Positions 25,871 to 38,124 of a stretch of 64,000 nucleotides of DNA are shown piece after piece. The DNA comes from Schistosoma mansoni (Eukaryota > Platyhelminthes > Trematoda > Strigeidida > Schistosomatidae). Each line of letters opens with the position of its first letter. Positions within the stretch are counted from its first letter, which is position 1. The stretch lies in contig NC_031495.1 in the NCBI RefSeq assembly GCF_000237925.1, forward strand, positions 22,632,163 to 22,696,162, written 5' to 3'. A program made the position numbers and the translations under genes. The notes under the pieces are model-generated. The model saw only the letters and a list, made by a program, of their open reading frames with translations, ran no database searches and was not told the origin of the DNA.

Positions 25871-27960
25871 TTAGATGTTAGTTGTTGGAAGGCCGTTCTT
25901 CATTTGGCGGTCTCTTCAGACAGGTTCCTACTTGACTTTTTGGTGTTGTGTTTCTCTCTCTGTTTAGTGATTATGCTTTAAAAGTGTCCACTTTTCTGTG
26001 ATATGGAATTTCTTAGATGACAGGGGTCAAGTGGAAACTCAATTAGTGTGTGGGAATACTAGTCTTCAACTACATATTCTTCGAGATATTTCGGACCCAC
26101 TCAAATTCCTCATCTGTTCATCGAACTGAACACTGGTACAACAGTTCACACCTCGTTTTTCTTCATATCCGCACTCTAGAAGTTGTGTTAGGGAGTGTGC
26201 GCTTTGATAATGACGAATTAAGTATGGTCAAAAGCTTTTCCGTAAGCCATTAAGTGATGCTAAATGGTGATCTGAGGTGCAAAGACATCCAGGAAGTGTA
26301 AGACTAAATGGTCTCATATTTTTAGCCTCAACTGGAGTTGTGGGTTTTTACGACTGAAAGTGATTATGACCAATTTCGACACGGCAACTGATCATAACGA
26401 AAATACCATGTAACTATAGTTATATGGGGTGGATTTTGCTAGCCTTCCCTGACTTTGCTACACTGAATCGGCAATCTGTTGACACAGTCCAAACAGTGTA
26501 GGACGCTAAGTTCCGAGCATTTTTGGTTGACACAGTTTTTCAATTGGTAGTGTTAAGGTTTGTTTTCATCCTGTAAGTCCTATCATGACTTCCGAGATTC
26601 GTCCTCGCTAATAAATGTCAGTCTGGGAACTTACTGAAAGGTGTCACCAAATTAGTTGCATCCTGGGATCAACGTCATGATTGTTTGCTTTTTAGTGATT
26701 ATACTATCACAGTTTATGTTATCTTCCCTGCTGATAGATATTCCCCGCAGTGGGGATGCCGGTGACGATAGTTACCGTATTACAATTTAGCTGTTAATAA
26801 TCAGATATCTGATTATCTACAAATAACTATGTGTTTGGAAGTCTAGGAGTCGTTTTCCAGTTTATATAATCATGTAATTCAACTGACTAACTCTGACTTC
26901 CTGACTACCCTGTCCTAAACCCTTTAGCTCCTTTATTTCTCAACATTATACTACTTTATATAATATATTTCTTGTTCAGCGAACTTGGTAAGGAAGAGCT
27001 TGGTCATTTTACGTAACCTAACTATTGATATTTAGTAGCAAACCAAGTATCAACCAAGGTTTGTAGTCTTGTAAGTTGAAATGAATCACCATTAATATTC
27101 ACATTATTCATTTTTCAAGACGTGGATATCTGCGCGCAGCGAAAGACCATCAAATGCGGCATACAAAGTAAAATGTTAGTCGTAGCTCACTCGGTTCAAT
27201 AATAATTGTCTAACTTACAAGCAAATTCTGTTTTTTTTATTTAGAGCATTTCGCATAGACCGTCTATAGTCACCCCAACAATCGACCTCCACCTAACCGA
27301 GGACCGTTTTTGTCTGTTTTTTTTGTACTCAGTGTATTTACTTGAGATGATAAGACTTCGGAATTTTTTTCTGCCTTCGTGTTTATATATTTGTCTACTT
27401 CCATCCGAAATATTCTTACTAAGGATTATTTATTTGTACAGACTCATGAGTTTTTCGTTGCCACAGTATTCACACCTAGTGAAAAGTATGTCTATACATA
27501 GTCACCTTGTTTTCTCCCCATTCACATCTTAAGACTTCTCAAAAGTCATCGTTTAACTAATAAGATACTTGGGACCATGTTTTATTCTGTACCGGATTAG
27601 CCTTAACAAGATTTATTTGCTTTTTATGTGAGCACAGGTTGTTTACAATCACAATTCAACCGCTTTTTTTCAGTTATGGGGTCAGTTTTATTTTATAAAG
27701 CGCCTTTTCATATAGTTTGTTAGCCCTGTTTTAATTCACTTAATTTTTTTAAAAGATATTTGACGTCTTGGTATACTATCCAAATATTGACATGAATCCG
27801 AGTTTTTCCCAATGATTAGCAGGATTTCGAATTGAGATTTGTCTGGGTAAAATGTAGACCACACTTTAGGTCATAAATATATAATTATATGCATGAGTAC
27901 CAATTAATTTATGAAGTTCTATTTCAGTAAACTATTCACTCTACCAATAGCAATCGTTGG
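25871..27960. other. Stretch without recognised features
   Basis: Upstream flank of PUF60. An ORF of 67 codons at 26050-26253 (+) has no recognisable motif. A first non-coding PUF60 exon or promoter could lie here but nothing shows it. Confidence 0.4.
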
Positions 27961-27964
27961 ATCA

Positions 27965-28471
27965 TGAATAATAGACTCAAATGCCCTGGTACGACCGAGG
28001 GTGGAGAGAGTCAGCTCTCCCTCGCGAAATGCTCTCACATGACCACGTGTATACAGCCACTGCTAGGGAGGTCCTACGCACTGCGTTCTCGCGTTGGGGG
28101 TCGTCTACGAAATTGAGAGTGCACAAAGCGAGTGTCTGGCGCTTTAAACGGGTTGGTGGGTACGGAGTAGTTGGAAAACCTTGATTCCAAACCAATGGTG
28201 CACATGGGCATCAGGATCGTGTGGGGAAATGGCAAATGAACCAATTGTTGGCCACCAGCTACCATGTGACTGCATCTTCTAACGTTGCTTCACTGCCTTA
28301 TGGATTAGACCTTTAGGTCAAAGACTCGGGGAGTGACCCCCTAATGAAACAACCTGCTTCGATTTGTGGAGCCGGGCAATATCCCAACCCTCACACAAGT
28401 CGAATGACTTGTGTGGCGGATATGTATTTGGTGCCTCCTTATACCAATGTTTATGTTTATAGAGCCAGGTC
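27965..28471 (+). mobile_element. SR2-tailed non-autonomous repeat, copy 2
   Basis: Matches copy 1 (13021-13626, minus) through shared blocks such as CGTGTATACAGCC, GGCGCTTTAA and TAGACCTTTAGGTCAAAG. It then joins an SR2-like start (GCCGGGCAATATCCCAACCC) to an SR2-like end (GGTGCCTCCTTATACCAATG). It ends about 209 bp before the first PUF60 ATG. Confidence 0.75.
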
Positions 28472-28679
28472 ACAGAATGATTTCACTAAGTTATATCCTA
28501 TTGCTGAAGTTGTAAATTTTTACGAATAAATTGGTTTGTGGCCTGTTTAACTGCCTTATTGGGTGTTGTTACTAAAACTGTAATGCTAACCAAAGTACAT
28601 GTGCATTTAATGTGTATTTGTTTTTTCCATAACTTATCCTTTTCCTTTTGATCTTTTAGTTTTCCCTTTCCCCCATATA

Positions 28680-31600
28680 ATGTTCGTGTTGAATAATGGG
28701 AGTTCACTTCCCCCATTGAATCTTATAACTATGGCTACTGTAATCGAAGCAAATGGGCCAGTTTACAATGGACCTGGAGCCAGCAAACCTAGCTCCCCAT
28801 TTGTACTCTGTAATCTTGAGTTATCTCAGCGCGCTGCTGTAGAAAAGGCCAAAAAGTATGCAATGGAACAAAGTATACGTTCGGTGCTTTTACGTCAAAC
28901 TCAGTCACAGCAGTCCCTTCAACTGAATAATATAAAAAAGAACCAAACTGTTGCACTCCTGAATCGAGTTTATGTTGGTTCAATAGCATATGATGTAAAA
29001 GAAGATAGTCTAAAACAGGTGTTTTCACCGTTTGGTCCTATTAAGTCTGTGAATTTAAGTTGGGATCCTTCTACACAAAAACATAAAGGGTTCGCATTTC
29101 TTGAATTTGAATATCCCGAAGCTGCACAATTAGCTATTGACCAGATGAACGGTACTAGCTTTGGTGGGAGGCAGTTAAAAGTTGGTAGACCAAGTAACCT
29201 AACAAACGCCGAACCTGTCATAAATGAGCTAGTTAATGAACACAATCTTCATAACCGCATTTACGTTGCTGGTATACACTTAGATCTCACTGAAGATGAT
29301 GTTTCTTTAGTATTTGAAGCTTTTGGGAAAATAGTGTTTTGCAAGTATGTTTCTGCAAATATACACAACCATTTGTTTCTAGGCTTCAACCTGATCCAAC
29401 TAGACCGATGCGCCATAGAGGTTTCGGTTACATAGAATATGAATCCACTCAGAGTGCAGCTGATGCTGTTGGTAGCATGAATCAGTTCAATCTTGGTGGA
29501 CAGCTTTTGAGAGTATGCAAAGCTATCTCACCTCCGGACGGTATTTCAAGTGCCAGTTCTTCTAATCTCCCACCCGCGGCAGCAGTGGCTGCGGCTTCGG
29601 CCACTGCTAAAGTTCTGTCAATGGAAACAGAGCAGGTAATTATTGACATTATAGTTAGTTCATCTTCTTAGTTGGTCAGTATGTATCTTACAAGCCTCTC
29701 TTTCCTTATTATAGCTCCCTGTGAATTCTTATTCAAAGCAACCCGAAGTGGCTCATCCTGTAGTACTGAATACTCTGTCTACAACAACACAGTCTATCAA
29801 TCTTACCAACAGCTCTTTAACTACATGTTCTCCCTCAAAAGTCCCAACTACTGGCCAATCAACATTTGACCAGCCTTCATTAAGTGGTAAATCTATATTT
29901 TCTCACTTTATCCTATCTAAGTAATTTTGATGCTAGTTTCTATGTGTTTGCTAGTTTTATCTGCTAATTTCTGCATATTCCGCAATTTTTCTGGGGATTA
30001 TATGTATACTGGGATAGTTTTTCTCTCAGGTACAATAATGATAATGATAACAACAATAAGTTTGTTGACAATTTACTGTATGTGCCTAAACGACCAATAA
30101 TCTACGTAATATTCTAACCTACTCCCAAAGCTACCAATCAAAACTCCATGAATCTCAGGCTCGTACATCGTATTATTCTGCACTATTATGTGATTATATA
30201 TTATAAAATACAAGACTATAATGCACCAAAAGTAAATACTCATGTATTCACTTTTATGTCTCATACTCTAAATCATTCGTCAAACAGGCAACCTTTTAAA
30301 TTGAAAGTGGTAATTATTTAGCATTCTAAATGTGTCGTTCAGTTACAATTTTATTAATGTGCCTGAGGTGACATACATGAGTAAAGTCAAAAATGATAAT
30401 AACAGATTCAAAGCACTAAACCTTGAAATGTTCCTCTTGTTTGAAATTGCAATCTGACGCTTTATACGTGAATAATATCTAATGCTGATTTACTTGGTCA
30501 TAACTATACTTCAAAAGTTTAAATTTCATATATTTGCGCTACAGAATTCCATTTCAATCTTTTGAGTAAAATAGTTCCCCACATAATTGTACTATGTATT
30601 GTGTATGGTTTTGTTGCGATATTAATGTTCATTAGATTGGCTATTGATACTCAAACTTTGTAACTCGATCTTGTACTCACATTTTTAAAAAATTTTAACA
30701 GCTGAATTTAATGCAACATTCCCACAAGTGAATAATTACAATGAGAATTCTAATGCTGTTGCTGTAGGGACTTGGCAATCTGAGGTGCCCGGGCATTATT
30801 CACACGCCCAACCTTCCTCTGCATCTCCAAGTAGCTTCACATCACATTCTGCTTCCTCCGGAAATCCAAACGTTTTCGCAGGCGGGTAAGTATGGACATT
30901 TTAAAATATACATCAACTTTTTTAAATACTACGTATAGTATCATCTTATATGTTTGCTAGGTTAGTTTTCTGACCGTTGCTGCTACCTTGACTTGGTGGT
31001 CGGACTTGCCTATCGTGATAAACCAGTAGGGCTATACTGGCTGGGACAGTCGTTCCTCAAGGTCTTACCATGCCAGACAGGTCGGTTGAAGAACAGTAAG
31101 ACTAAAACAACAAACCCAAAGTCCGAGGGCGAAGTTGTATTGTTGACTGTATAGAAGTGTAGTAGCAGTAAGGTGTTTCCCTCAGACAACCAGTATAACG
31201 ACGATGCTGCCTTCCTACAACGAAAGGATGGGGTTTGAAAAGGTCGACCCTAAAAATGCACACCTCGCCTTATCCCATGGATATCCGTTTCCGGCGGTAA
31301 GGTCTCAACAAGTACGAAGCTAACACAAAACTATCCATAAAATGGTTGTGTGTGACCGGCCTTAACTAGTTGTCCCTTGGGCATTGTGGTCACGCTCTCA
31401 GGTCACTAAGACCATCCCTAACCCGATTTCTTTTTCAGGTATCTCTAGAAGAACCCTTCCACGGTGTGGGCTACTGGGAAGTGAAGACTGTCCTCGTACC
31501 CCTAACAGCAACCCCAAGACCATTGACTAGCGTTTACGTAATTTGAAGACTAGATCTAACTAGTCAATAGTTTTGTTTATAATATACAATTCAACTTGAA

Positions 31601-34600
31601 TCGGGCTGGATTCTTTTAAGCAAATGAAATAATGTTAAAAGTTGAATATAATGTATAATATGTTCATAATTGTACATTGTGGTTATAAAAAATTATTAAT
31701 TCATTTATTTATTTGAGCATATAAATACTGGTACAAAAGGACACCAAAATATATATACTACACACAGTAAAAATGAGATTGTGAAGGGATAGGTTAAGGA
31801 AGGTACTTACTTACGCCTGTTACTACCCCTCGTGGAGGAACGTAGGACGCCCACCAGCATTCTCCATCAAACTCTATCCTGGGCAGTCCTTTCCGATTGT
31901 TTCCAGTTGCTATTCATTCTCTTGATGTCTGTTTCCGATTTCCAGCGCAGTGTGTTCTTTAGTCTTCCTCTTCTTCGTTTCCCTTCAAGATTCCAGGTTG
32001 GCGCTTGCCTCGTGGTTCAGTTTGGTGATTTACTCAATGTATATCCTATTTACCTCCAGCTTCTTTTCCTAATTTTCTCTTCAGATGGAAGCTGGTTTGT
32101 TCTCTCCCACAGTAGATTGTTGTTGATGGTATCCGGCCAACGGACATCGAGTATCTTGCGTAGGCAATTGTTTAGAAATACTTTTACTTTTCTGATGGTT
32201 GTAGTAGTAGTTCTCCAAGTTTCAGCTTCGTGCAGTAAAACTGTTTTGACGTTCGGATTGAAGATTCTGATGTTGACTGACAGTTGTTTTGAGTTCAATA
32301 TGTTCCTCAACTATATTAGTGTCGCCCTTTCTTTGCTAATCATTGCCCTTACCTTTTCATCAGGTCCTCCTTGTTCATCGATGATGCTGTCCAGGTACGT
32401 GTAAGTCTCCATCTCTTTCGGAGTTTCTCCATCAAATGTGATTGGGTTGGTGTTTTCTATGTCGTGTTTCAGGATCTTGCGTTTTCCCTGAGGAAGGTCA
32501 GTCAGTCAGTTACAACGTAGAACTTCGTACGTACGTACATCAGTTCGAGTTGCCATACCACGTTAGCACAGAGATGCAGTTGTCGATTCAAATCCCATAG
32601 TGGTAGAAGTAGTAAGAGTATAAGTATTATGTGAAAGATAAGGGTTTGAAGATGTTATTGAAGGAGTATAATACGGTAAAATAAATTTGGAAAGAGAAAA
32701 AGGATAGGGACATGAGGAATTCAGAAGATTAGAATTTGGTAGAACACAAAGAGTGTATGCACCTTCGCCATTTCAAACGATTTTGAGCCATGTCATTCAA
32801 GGTCTCTAACCGTCGGTTGCTATCATCTCGCGAATCCCAACCAGGTAGTCTACACCTACCAACACGGCCCAGTCCACTTGTCAGCGACTGCATGGATTTA
32901 TGCCATGTTTTGGTCTGGCCGCCCCTAGCTTTCTTCCAACCTACTCCTACACCATAAAGCATTGCACGTCGGGGCAGTTGGTGGTTGGGCATACGTAACA
33001 CATGTCCCAGCCATCTCAACTGATGAAGTTTCAGTACTTCATCAATCGATTTGCCATCCTTACTGTTATATCCCCTGGCGAATTATGAATCATAAATCTG
33101 AGGTCTATTTATGGACAAATACAATATGCCCATTCCCTATTGGATAGTTGTTAAATAAGTGACCTAATCGTTTCCGTGTTCCTCTTATCATAACCTTTAT
33201 TTTGACCTTGGAACTATTATTATTGATTACTTTCCCCCTAGCTACAGCCACATTGGCCAATTACTGTACAAATGTTATTTTTCTATTTTTGATATATGTG
33301 GTCTGTTTGGTTAGTATATATAACCCAGTATGCTTGTAAATAATGATTCATATTGCTGAGGCTGTTATTTGTGTTCTGGACTTAACGGACTGGGCTAGGC
33401 AGATAGGAAGGACCGAATAGCACCCAAGACTGCTCGTACGTATTTCCTGTATCATTGGACACATATATATATATATACATATATATTAGTCGGCATAGAA
33501 ATCTATACGTTATAACACTTACCTAGTACCCGTTTCCTAACATCTGCATTACTTACCCGGTGGTCCCAGGATATACGAGCAATGCGTCAAAGACACCTAT
33601 GATCGAATACTAGTAGCCTACGAATATCCTCTACTCTTATCGGCCATGTTTCACCGCCATAAAGTAGGACGGAACGAACTGCTGCACAGTAAACCCGTCC
33701 TTTGGTTGCTAGACGGATATCTCGCCTACGCCATAAATGGCGCAAGTTGGCGAAAGCTAGACGAACCTTTTGTATCCGTGCTGAGATTTCTTCACACACC
33801 AGACCACAAGGGCTGATGAGACTCCCAAGATAAGTGAAGCGGTTAACACGCTGAAGTACTTCACTCCCTATCATTAGTTCAGGTGTCGATGCAACCCAAT
33901 CCTGAAGTAACATTTTGCACTTCGAGGGGGAGAATCGCATCCCGAACATGCCTGCATTGTTGCTTATAGTGGTCAGAAGACTCTGTATTTTGTCAGCGTC
34001 TTCACCGAATAAAACTATGTCGTCGGCGTATTCTAAGTCAACAAGTGAATCTCCCGGTAAAAGTCCAACTCCAGGAGATTGAGATGATGAAAGTGATATC
34101 TCTAAAAGCATGTCAACGACAAAGTTAAACAAGAATGGGGAGAGTGGACAGCCCTGACGAACACCACTTGAGGTAACCAATCCTGATGACAGTTCGCCAT
34201 AGGCTCTAACTCGACCAGTTGTGTTCGAGTACAGAGCCTTTATGAGGTTAATGTACTTCTTTGGTACTCCTTTCACTGACAAACACTGCCATAGAACCTC
34301 ATGATCAACGGAGTCAAATGCCGCCTTAAGGTCAAGAAATACTACTATTGTGGGACGTCTGAATGTATGTTTATGTTCTAGGATCTGACGTTGAGTGAAT
34401 ATCTGGTCTATACAACCACGTCCAGGTCAGAAACCAGCCTGGTTTTCTCTAGTCTGCTCTTCACGAGCTTTGGTTAGGCGTCCAAGTATTATTGAAGCTA
34501 ATATTTTAGACACTATATTAGTCAAACTGATCCCTCTGTGATTGTCACAGGAGGACTTTTGTCCTTTCTTATAGACTGGCACAATCAGTGATTGGGACCA

Positions 34601-37600
34601 GTCAGATGGAATTACGTCCAGTTCCCAGATTCTACCTAAGACCTCAGTCAATCTCGTTGCTAGTACTGGACCCCCATCCTTAAAAATCTCAGGGGTAAAT
34701 CTGTCAGGGCCTGCGGCTCTCCCTCGCTTTAGATTTCCTATAGCTTTATCAACCTCGAAGAGAGTTGGAGGACTTACATCAATTTTCCATTCAGGACGAC
34801 TTGGGATCGTGGGTAACTGAAGTGTGGCTGAAGGCCAGTTGAACTGATCCCTGAAGTGTTCTGCCCTGAGGAAGGTAAGTATAATAAAAAAGACAAACGA
34901 ATAAGGTCAGTGAATGAGAGAAGCAGAAAATAATGAGGGAAACAGTTAAGAAAAATACAACCAGAAAAGATTATTTCAGCTAAAGTCCACACGTGTAGAA
35001 CGTAAAGGGAATTTACTACAGAACTACTGGCTTCTATTCTGAGCCATATTTGATAATATCTCAAGCCACGGTGTTGCACTATCTCTTGGACCCCGACCAG
35101 GGAATCGTAAATTCGCGGCAGATACGATTCCTGTACAACTTCTTTTCATACCACAACAGCATCTCATATACAGTCCCCCTCTGCTTTTACAACCAGTTCC
35201 ATCGTCGGCAAATAATGCACGATGCGGAATTCGCGTGGATGACATTGGTAAAACATGTCAAAGCCTCTGAAGTTGGTGTTGCAAGATGTTGACACTGATT
35301 GAATTAACGTAGCTGTACCCAAACACACGTTGCTGAACCTCTGCATTACTAACATGGTGTTGTCACTAGATGTCAAGAATGTTTTGGGAGACAACGATAA
35401 TCAAACACAAATAGTCACTTAACATCCTCGTCTTGCAGAGGTCAGGTTTCACAAACAGTGAGCAAAACTGCTCTCGCCGACGCGTTTTAGATTGGACATT
35501 TTACAGTTAGACTAACATCACGAAGGTATGGGGCAGATTGAAATAAACCGAAATACTCTGGACTTAGAAGGTGCAAAGCTCATGGCATACCTACGGACAC
35601 TGTCAACTGATTAAGTGCGGATTGCATGGCTCGGATATCATCGCACAGATGGAGAGCAAGTTTGTAGTACTTCACTAGTGTCTCGAATATGGCTCTCAGA
35701 CATATGATGGACATCGATGTTGAGACTTTCTAAAGACATAACCAACCCCACTATTGTCTAATCTGCATTAGTATGCTGATGTTAAAGGAGGATAGTTTGA
35801 ATGGTACACGTGGTTTCAGAAAGGCTGGTTCAGAATTCGTATTCGATGGTAGCGTTCAACTTTCGACTAGTCAGTTACTTGATATCGTTTAGGTAGGACG
35901 GGATTTCCACATTGGGCGAGCTGTTGTATGAGTTGAAAAATAAAATACACAAACGGGAATAAAAACAAATCGATAAGCGACGCATTGTAAAATAAAAACA
36001 AATGTTATCAAATAGTTGTGAATACAATTTTCGAGAATGAGGGTTGAAGTGAGAATAATTTCCTCACTTGTAGTCATTTAAATTCTGTGGGGGCTATGAT
36101 ATTACGCGAGTGCTCGAACTAAAAGGATAAGTTATCTTGAAGAGCTACTCCTCGAGTCTTGACTTAGAAGTTCAATAATGCAGCGGAGCAACGTTATGAG
36201 ATACTGTCTCATGATAACCGGTGACCAAGAATAGGTTCACAGGTCATTTGATTCTTTAGGATCCGGGAACCCATGAACACCACTGGTTCGGAACCAGGGT
36301 TTTCCAACTCCCCTAGGTGGATCCTCTGTAACAAGAATTGTATGTGGCAGTAAATCGCCATTATTAATGAGAAATAAGTTTTGATTCTATAAAGTCCAAA
36401 ACTCTGATTAGAGTTTGCAGCTGCTACTGTATGTGGACAGTTTTTCATCGTTCAGAAATCATACACTTCAGTGATTTTCCGTTGTAAAACATCCATTGAC
36501 TTTTACAACTTATATCACAAGCTTTTAAAATAACTTTTTCGTTTATTCTAATTATTCATAATCACATTTGTGGATAACGATAATAGCTGTCACAGTCCAA
36601 TGAATGTTCAGTCAAACCCTCCTCATGTAATACCCAACACTCACATATTCATGGTAAACTTTAAATCGCTGTTCAGTTCTATGCGTTCATAGAGGTGTGG
36701 ACTTATTGTTGACAAGGCAGTCCTCATCTTCCAACGGTGATTATAAAGTAATATGGTCATTGTATTCACCGTCAATAGTCTTCCAATCAACCCAAACACA
36801 AATGATGTTGAATCGGTTTCAGCATACGATTGGTATTAATTTCATCAGATTTGAAGTCCCAGAAAAACCCTTCTTTCCTCTTGCTTTTGGCTCCAGTCTT
36901 CTAATATACCATCCGCTATGATGAATGCATCTCTGAGCCATATATCTTATTAAAAGCTAAGCATCTAGGTACTGTTGATTGTTCTGGTCGTCCTAACCGG
37001 TCATTGAATGTACTGGCATTGATCCTTCCTTACTTCAAGAAAGTAATTCAGCCAAGCAACGTACATCCCATTATCAGTTGGGATTTAATGTGAGAAGTGC
37101 ATTTTTCGTTTTCGAACTTGAGGTTATAGCCACACAAACATTCCTTTTCAGTCAACAAATTTTAAACTAGCTTAGCCCGAATTTGTTATTATGAAATGTA
37201 AATCTAACCGCGTCAGGGTACGAGTTACAGTTGGGGGATTACCTCTTGATTTAGAAGTCATGAGGCATACTGTGATTACAGCATTGATCTTATACGTAAA
37301 ATCTTTTAGTCTTCTGTTTTATACAGTCACGTTCCACAGCGCTTGTGTAAATAAGACCATTTTGTTACGTAGTAAATTAGTTGTTTGATAGGTGTATAGA
37401 TATTTCTTCGGTTCTTTGGATGTAGTAAATCGCTAGTTATGTTAAACCTTTGAAATCTCTAATGGTATGAAAAGTATACAGTCGTAATATCATGTACCTG
37501 ATTGATAATCCGTGAAAGCAACACTAATAAGAGCTTAATGTTCGATTACGTAAGTGGCCTCACAATCATTTAAACGATTCGTGGAACATATGTAACATTT

Positions 37601-38124
37601 ATAACTTTTAGCGTGAGATCTAGTGTTCTAACCATGTGGTTTTATTATAGTGAGCAGTGATCTAGTTTTAACCTGAATAACTTAATTTGTATTTAAAAAC
37701 TATTATTGGCTGAATATCCAACAAGAATTTGAGTCGTTAGGACTTACATATGGTTGAGGTTTTTGCCAAATAATTATTTTCTAGTGTCTCTTGATTCTAA
37801 ACAGTCGGTTTACCTGTTGGTATTTTTATTTTCAGTGTTTTGATTTTACGAAATATGGTCGGTCCAGAAGATTGTGATGACGAACTAGAAGGAGAAGTGG
37901 CCGGAGAGTGTTCGAAATATGGATTGGTTGAGAAAGTGTTAATTCATCAAGACAGTGCTCATGAAACAAATGAACAATTCGTCAATATTTTTGTTGTATT
38001 TTCTGACCCGTGTTCAGTACACAATGCTGCAAATGCATTAAATAAGCGCTACTTCGCTGGGAGGCAAATAACTGCCGAGCCATACGATGTGGAAGCTTTT
38101 ATGATGAATGACTTATCTCGTTAA
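28680..38124 (+). CDS. PUF60: Poly(U)-binding splicing factor PUF60 (half pint), five exons
   Basis: A nuclear splicing factor that helps U2AF define 3' splice sites; it also acts in transcription in animals. Exons: 28680-29344, 29383-29635, 29715-29886, 30702-30885, 37836-38124. All junctions are GT-AG and in phase, giving 520 residues. In order: a [11 protein letters not shown] motif near residue 58; RRM1 at about 95-173 ([15 protein letters not shown]); RRM2 at about 193-270 ([15 protein letters not shown]); the [14 protein letters not shown] segment typical of PUF60; a Ser/Thr/Asn-rich linker; and a C-terminal UHM from about 425 ([17 protein letters not shown] ligand motif in NKRYFAGRQ). 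Human PUF60 has a conserved SISG/RHMVMQ-type segment before the UHM that I cannot find here. The first ATG is used; a second in-frame ATG at 28731 has a good context (AACTATGG) and may be the real start. Confidence 0.95.
29345..29382 (+). other. PUF60 intron 1, 38 bp micro-intron
   Basis: The donor is GTATGT and the acceptor TTTCTAG. Removing it joins FGKIVFCK to LQPDPTRP inside RRM2, as in the family. Reading through it gives a different tail that breaks RRM2. Very short introns are well known in schistosome genes. Confidence 0.93.
30958..31520. repeat. GC-richer repeat, unknown family
   Basis: Begins about 70 bp after the PUF60 exon 4 donor. Its composition contrasts sharply with the intron (GCTGCTACCTTGACTTGGTG, GTCACGCTCTCAGGTCAC). 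No coding motif found; it may be a LINE 5' region. Confidence 0.45.
31690..31800 (-). mobile_element. SR2-like 3' tail
   Basis: AAAT-type repeats followed on the minus strand by the SR2 3' end (TTTTGTACCAGTATTTATAT). Only the tail is recognisable. Confidence 0.6.
31800..32490 (-). mobile_element. LINE reverse-transcriptase C-terminal fragment (not SR2)
   Basis: The minus strand encodes [41 protein letters not shown] and [19 protein letters not shown]. These are C-terminal blocks of the 'endonuclease-reverse transcriptase' LINE family common in schistosomes. The same family occurs at 54480. A 190-codon ORF on the opposite strand is only its shadow. Confidence 0.8.
32498..32690 (-). repeat. 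Old tRNA-like repeat with ACTG tail
   Basis: On the minus strand, GGGATTTGAATCGACA resembles a reversed or decayed B-box region. The end carries TACGTACGTACGAAGTTCTA and then ACTG repeats, the same tail as the 44 bp insertion at 16409. Confidence 0.45.
32700..34880 (-). mobile_element. RTE LINE copy split by a solo LTR
   Basis: Reverse transcriptase of the RTE clade: [65 protein letters not shown] and [10 protein letters not shown], then the C-terminal FDHRCL and [10 protein letters not shown] blocks. The frame has TGA stops near 34424 (AGF*PGRGC) and near 33587 (HRCL*RIA), both consistent with CGA to TGA decay. The ORF is interrupted between the VLGK and SIDEVLKLH blocks by the LTR at 33064-33517. 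It lacks the endonuclease. Antisense to PUF60. Confidence 0.9.
33064..33517 (+). mobile_element. Solo LTR (fossil)
   Basis: 454 bp starting TGTTATA and ending ATAACA, flanked by 5 bp direct repeats CTTAC, inserted within the RTE copy. Contains a TATA-like TAGTATATATAACCC and an AT microsatellite near its 3' end. It is related to the LTR at the right end of the window (shared AACCCAGTATG, AATGATTCATATTGC). The target-site size fits Ty3/gypsy or BEL elements; the family was not fixed. It is younger than its LINE host. Confidence 0.85.
34881..35860 (-). mobile_element. Older SR2-like RTE 3' fragment
   Basis: The minus strand gives [38 protein letters not shown], matching the C-terminus of the element at 45969. 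Near 35600, GATTAAGTGCGGATTGCAT matches its RT region. Decayed and rearranged. Confidence 0.7.
36075..36335 (-). mobile_element. SR2-tailed non-autonomous repeat, diverged copy 3
   Basis: Shares with copy 1 the blocks GGGGGCTATGATA, CTCATGATAACCGGTGACCA and AACCAGGGTTTTCCAACTCC. Ends are eroded. Confidence 0.6.

Larger units (their letters stand above)
30886..37835 (+). other. PUF60 intron 4 (6.95 kb), filled with transposable elements
   Basis: The donor GTAAGT directly follows GCAGGCGG and the acceptor is TTTTCAG. The phase matches (GG plus T makes Gly). Named contents are a GC-rich repeat, an SR2 tail, two LINE families, a tRNA-like repeat, a solo LTR and an SR2-tailed repeat. About 36340-37830 holds nothing I can name. 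Confidence 0.85.

Noticed and set aside
31832-32404. 190-codon ORF on the plus strand
   Set aside because: It is the shadow of a LINE reverse-transcriptase fragment on the minus strand, whose protein blocks are recognisable.
33463-33486. Short AT repeat as a separate locus
   Set aside because: It is internal to the solo LTR.
35690-35745. Candidate missing PUF60 exon (reads ...LRHMMDIDV...)
   Set aside because: A chance resemblance to the RHMVMQ motif; it lies within RTE-derived sequence and has no good splice sites.
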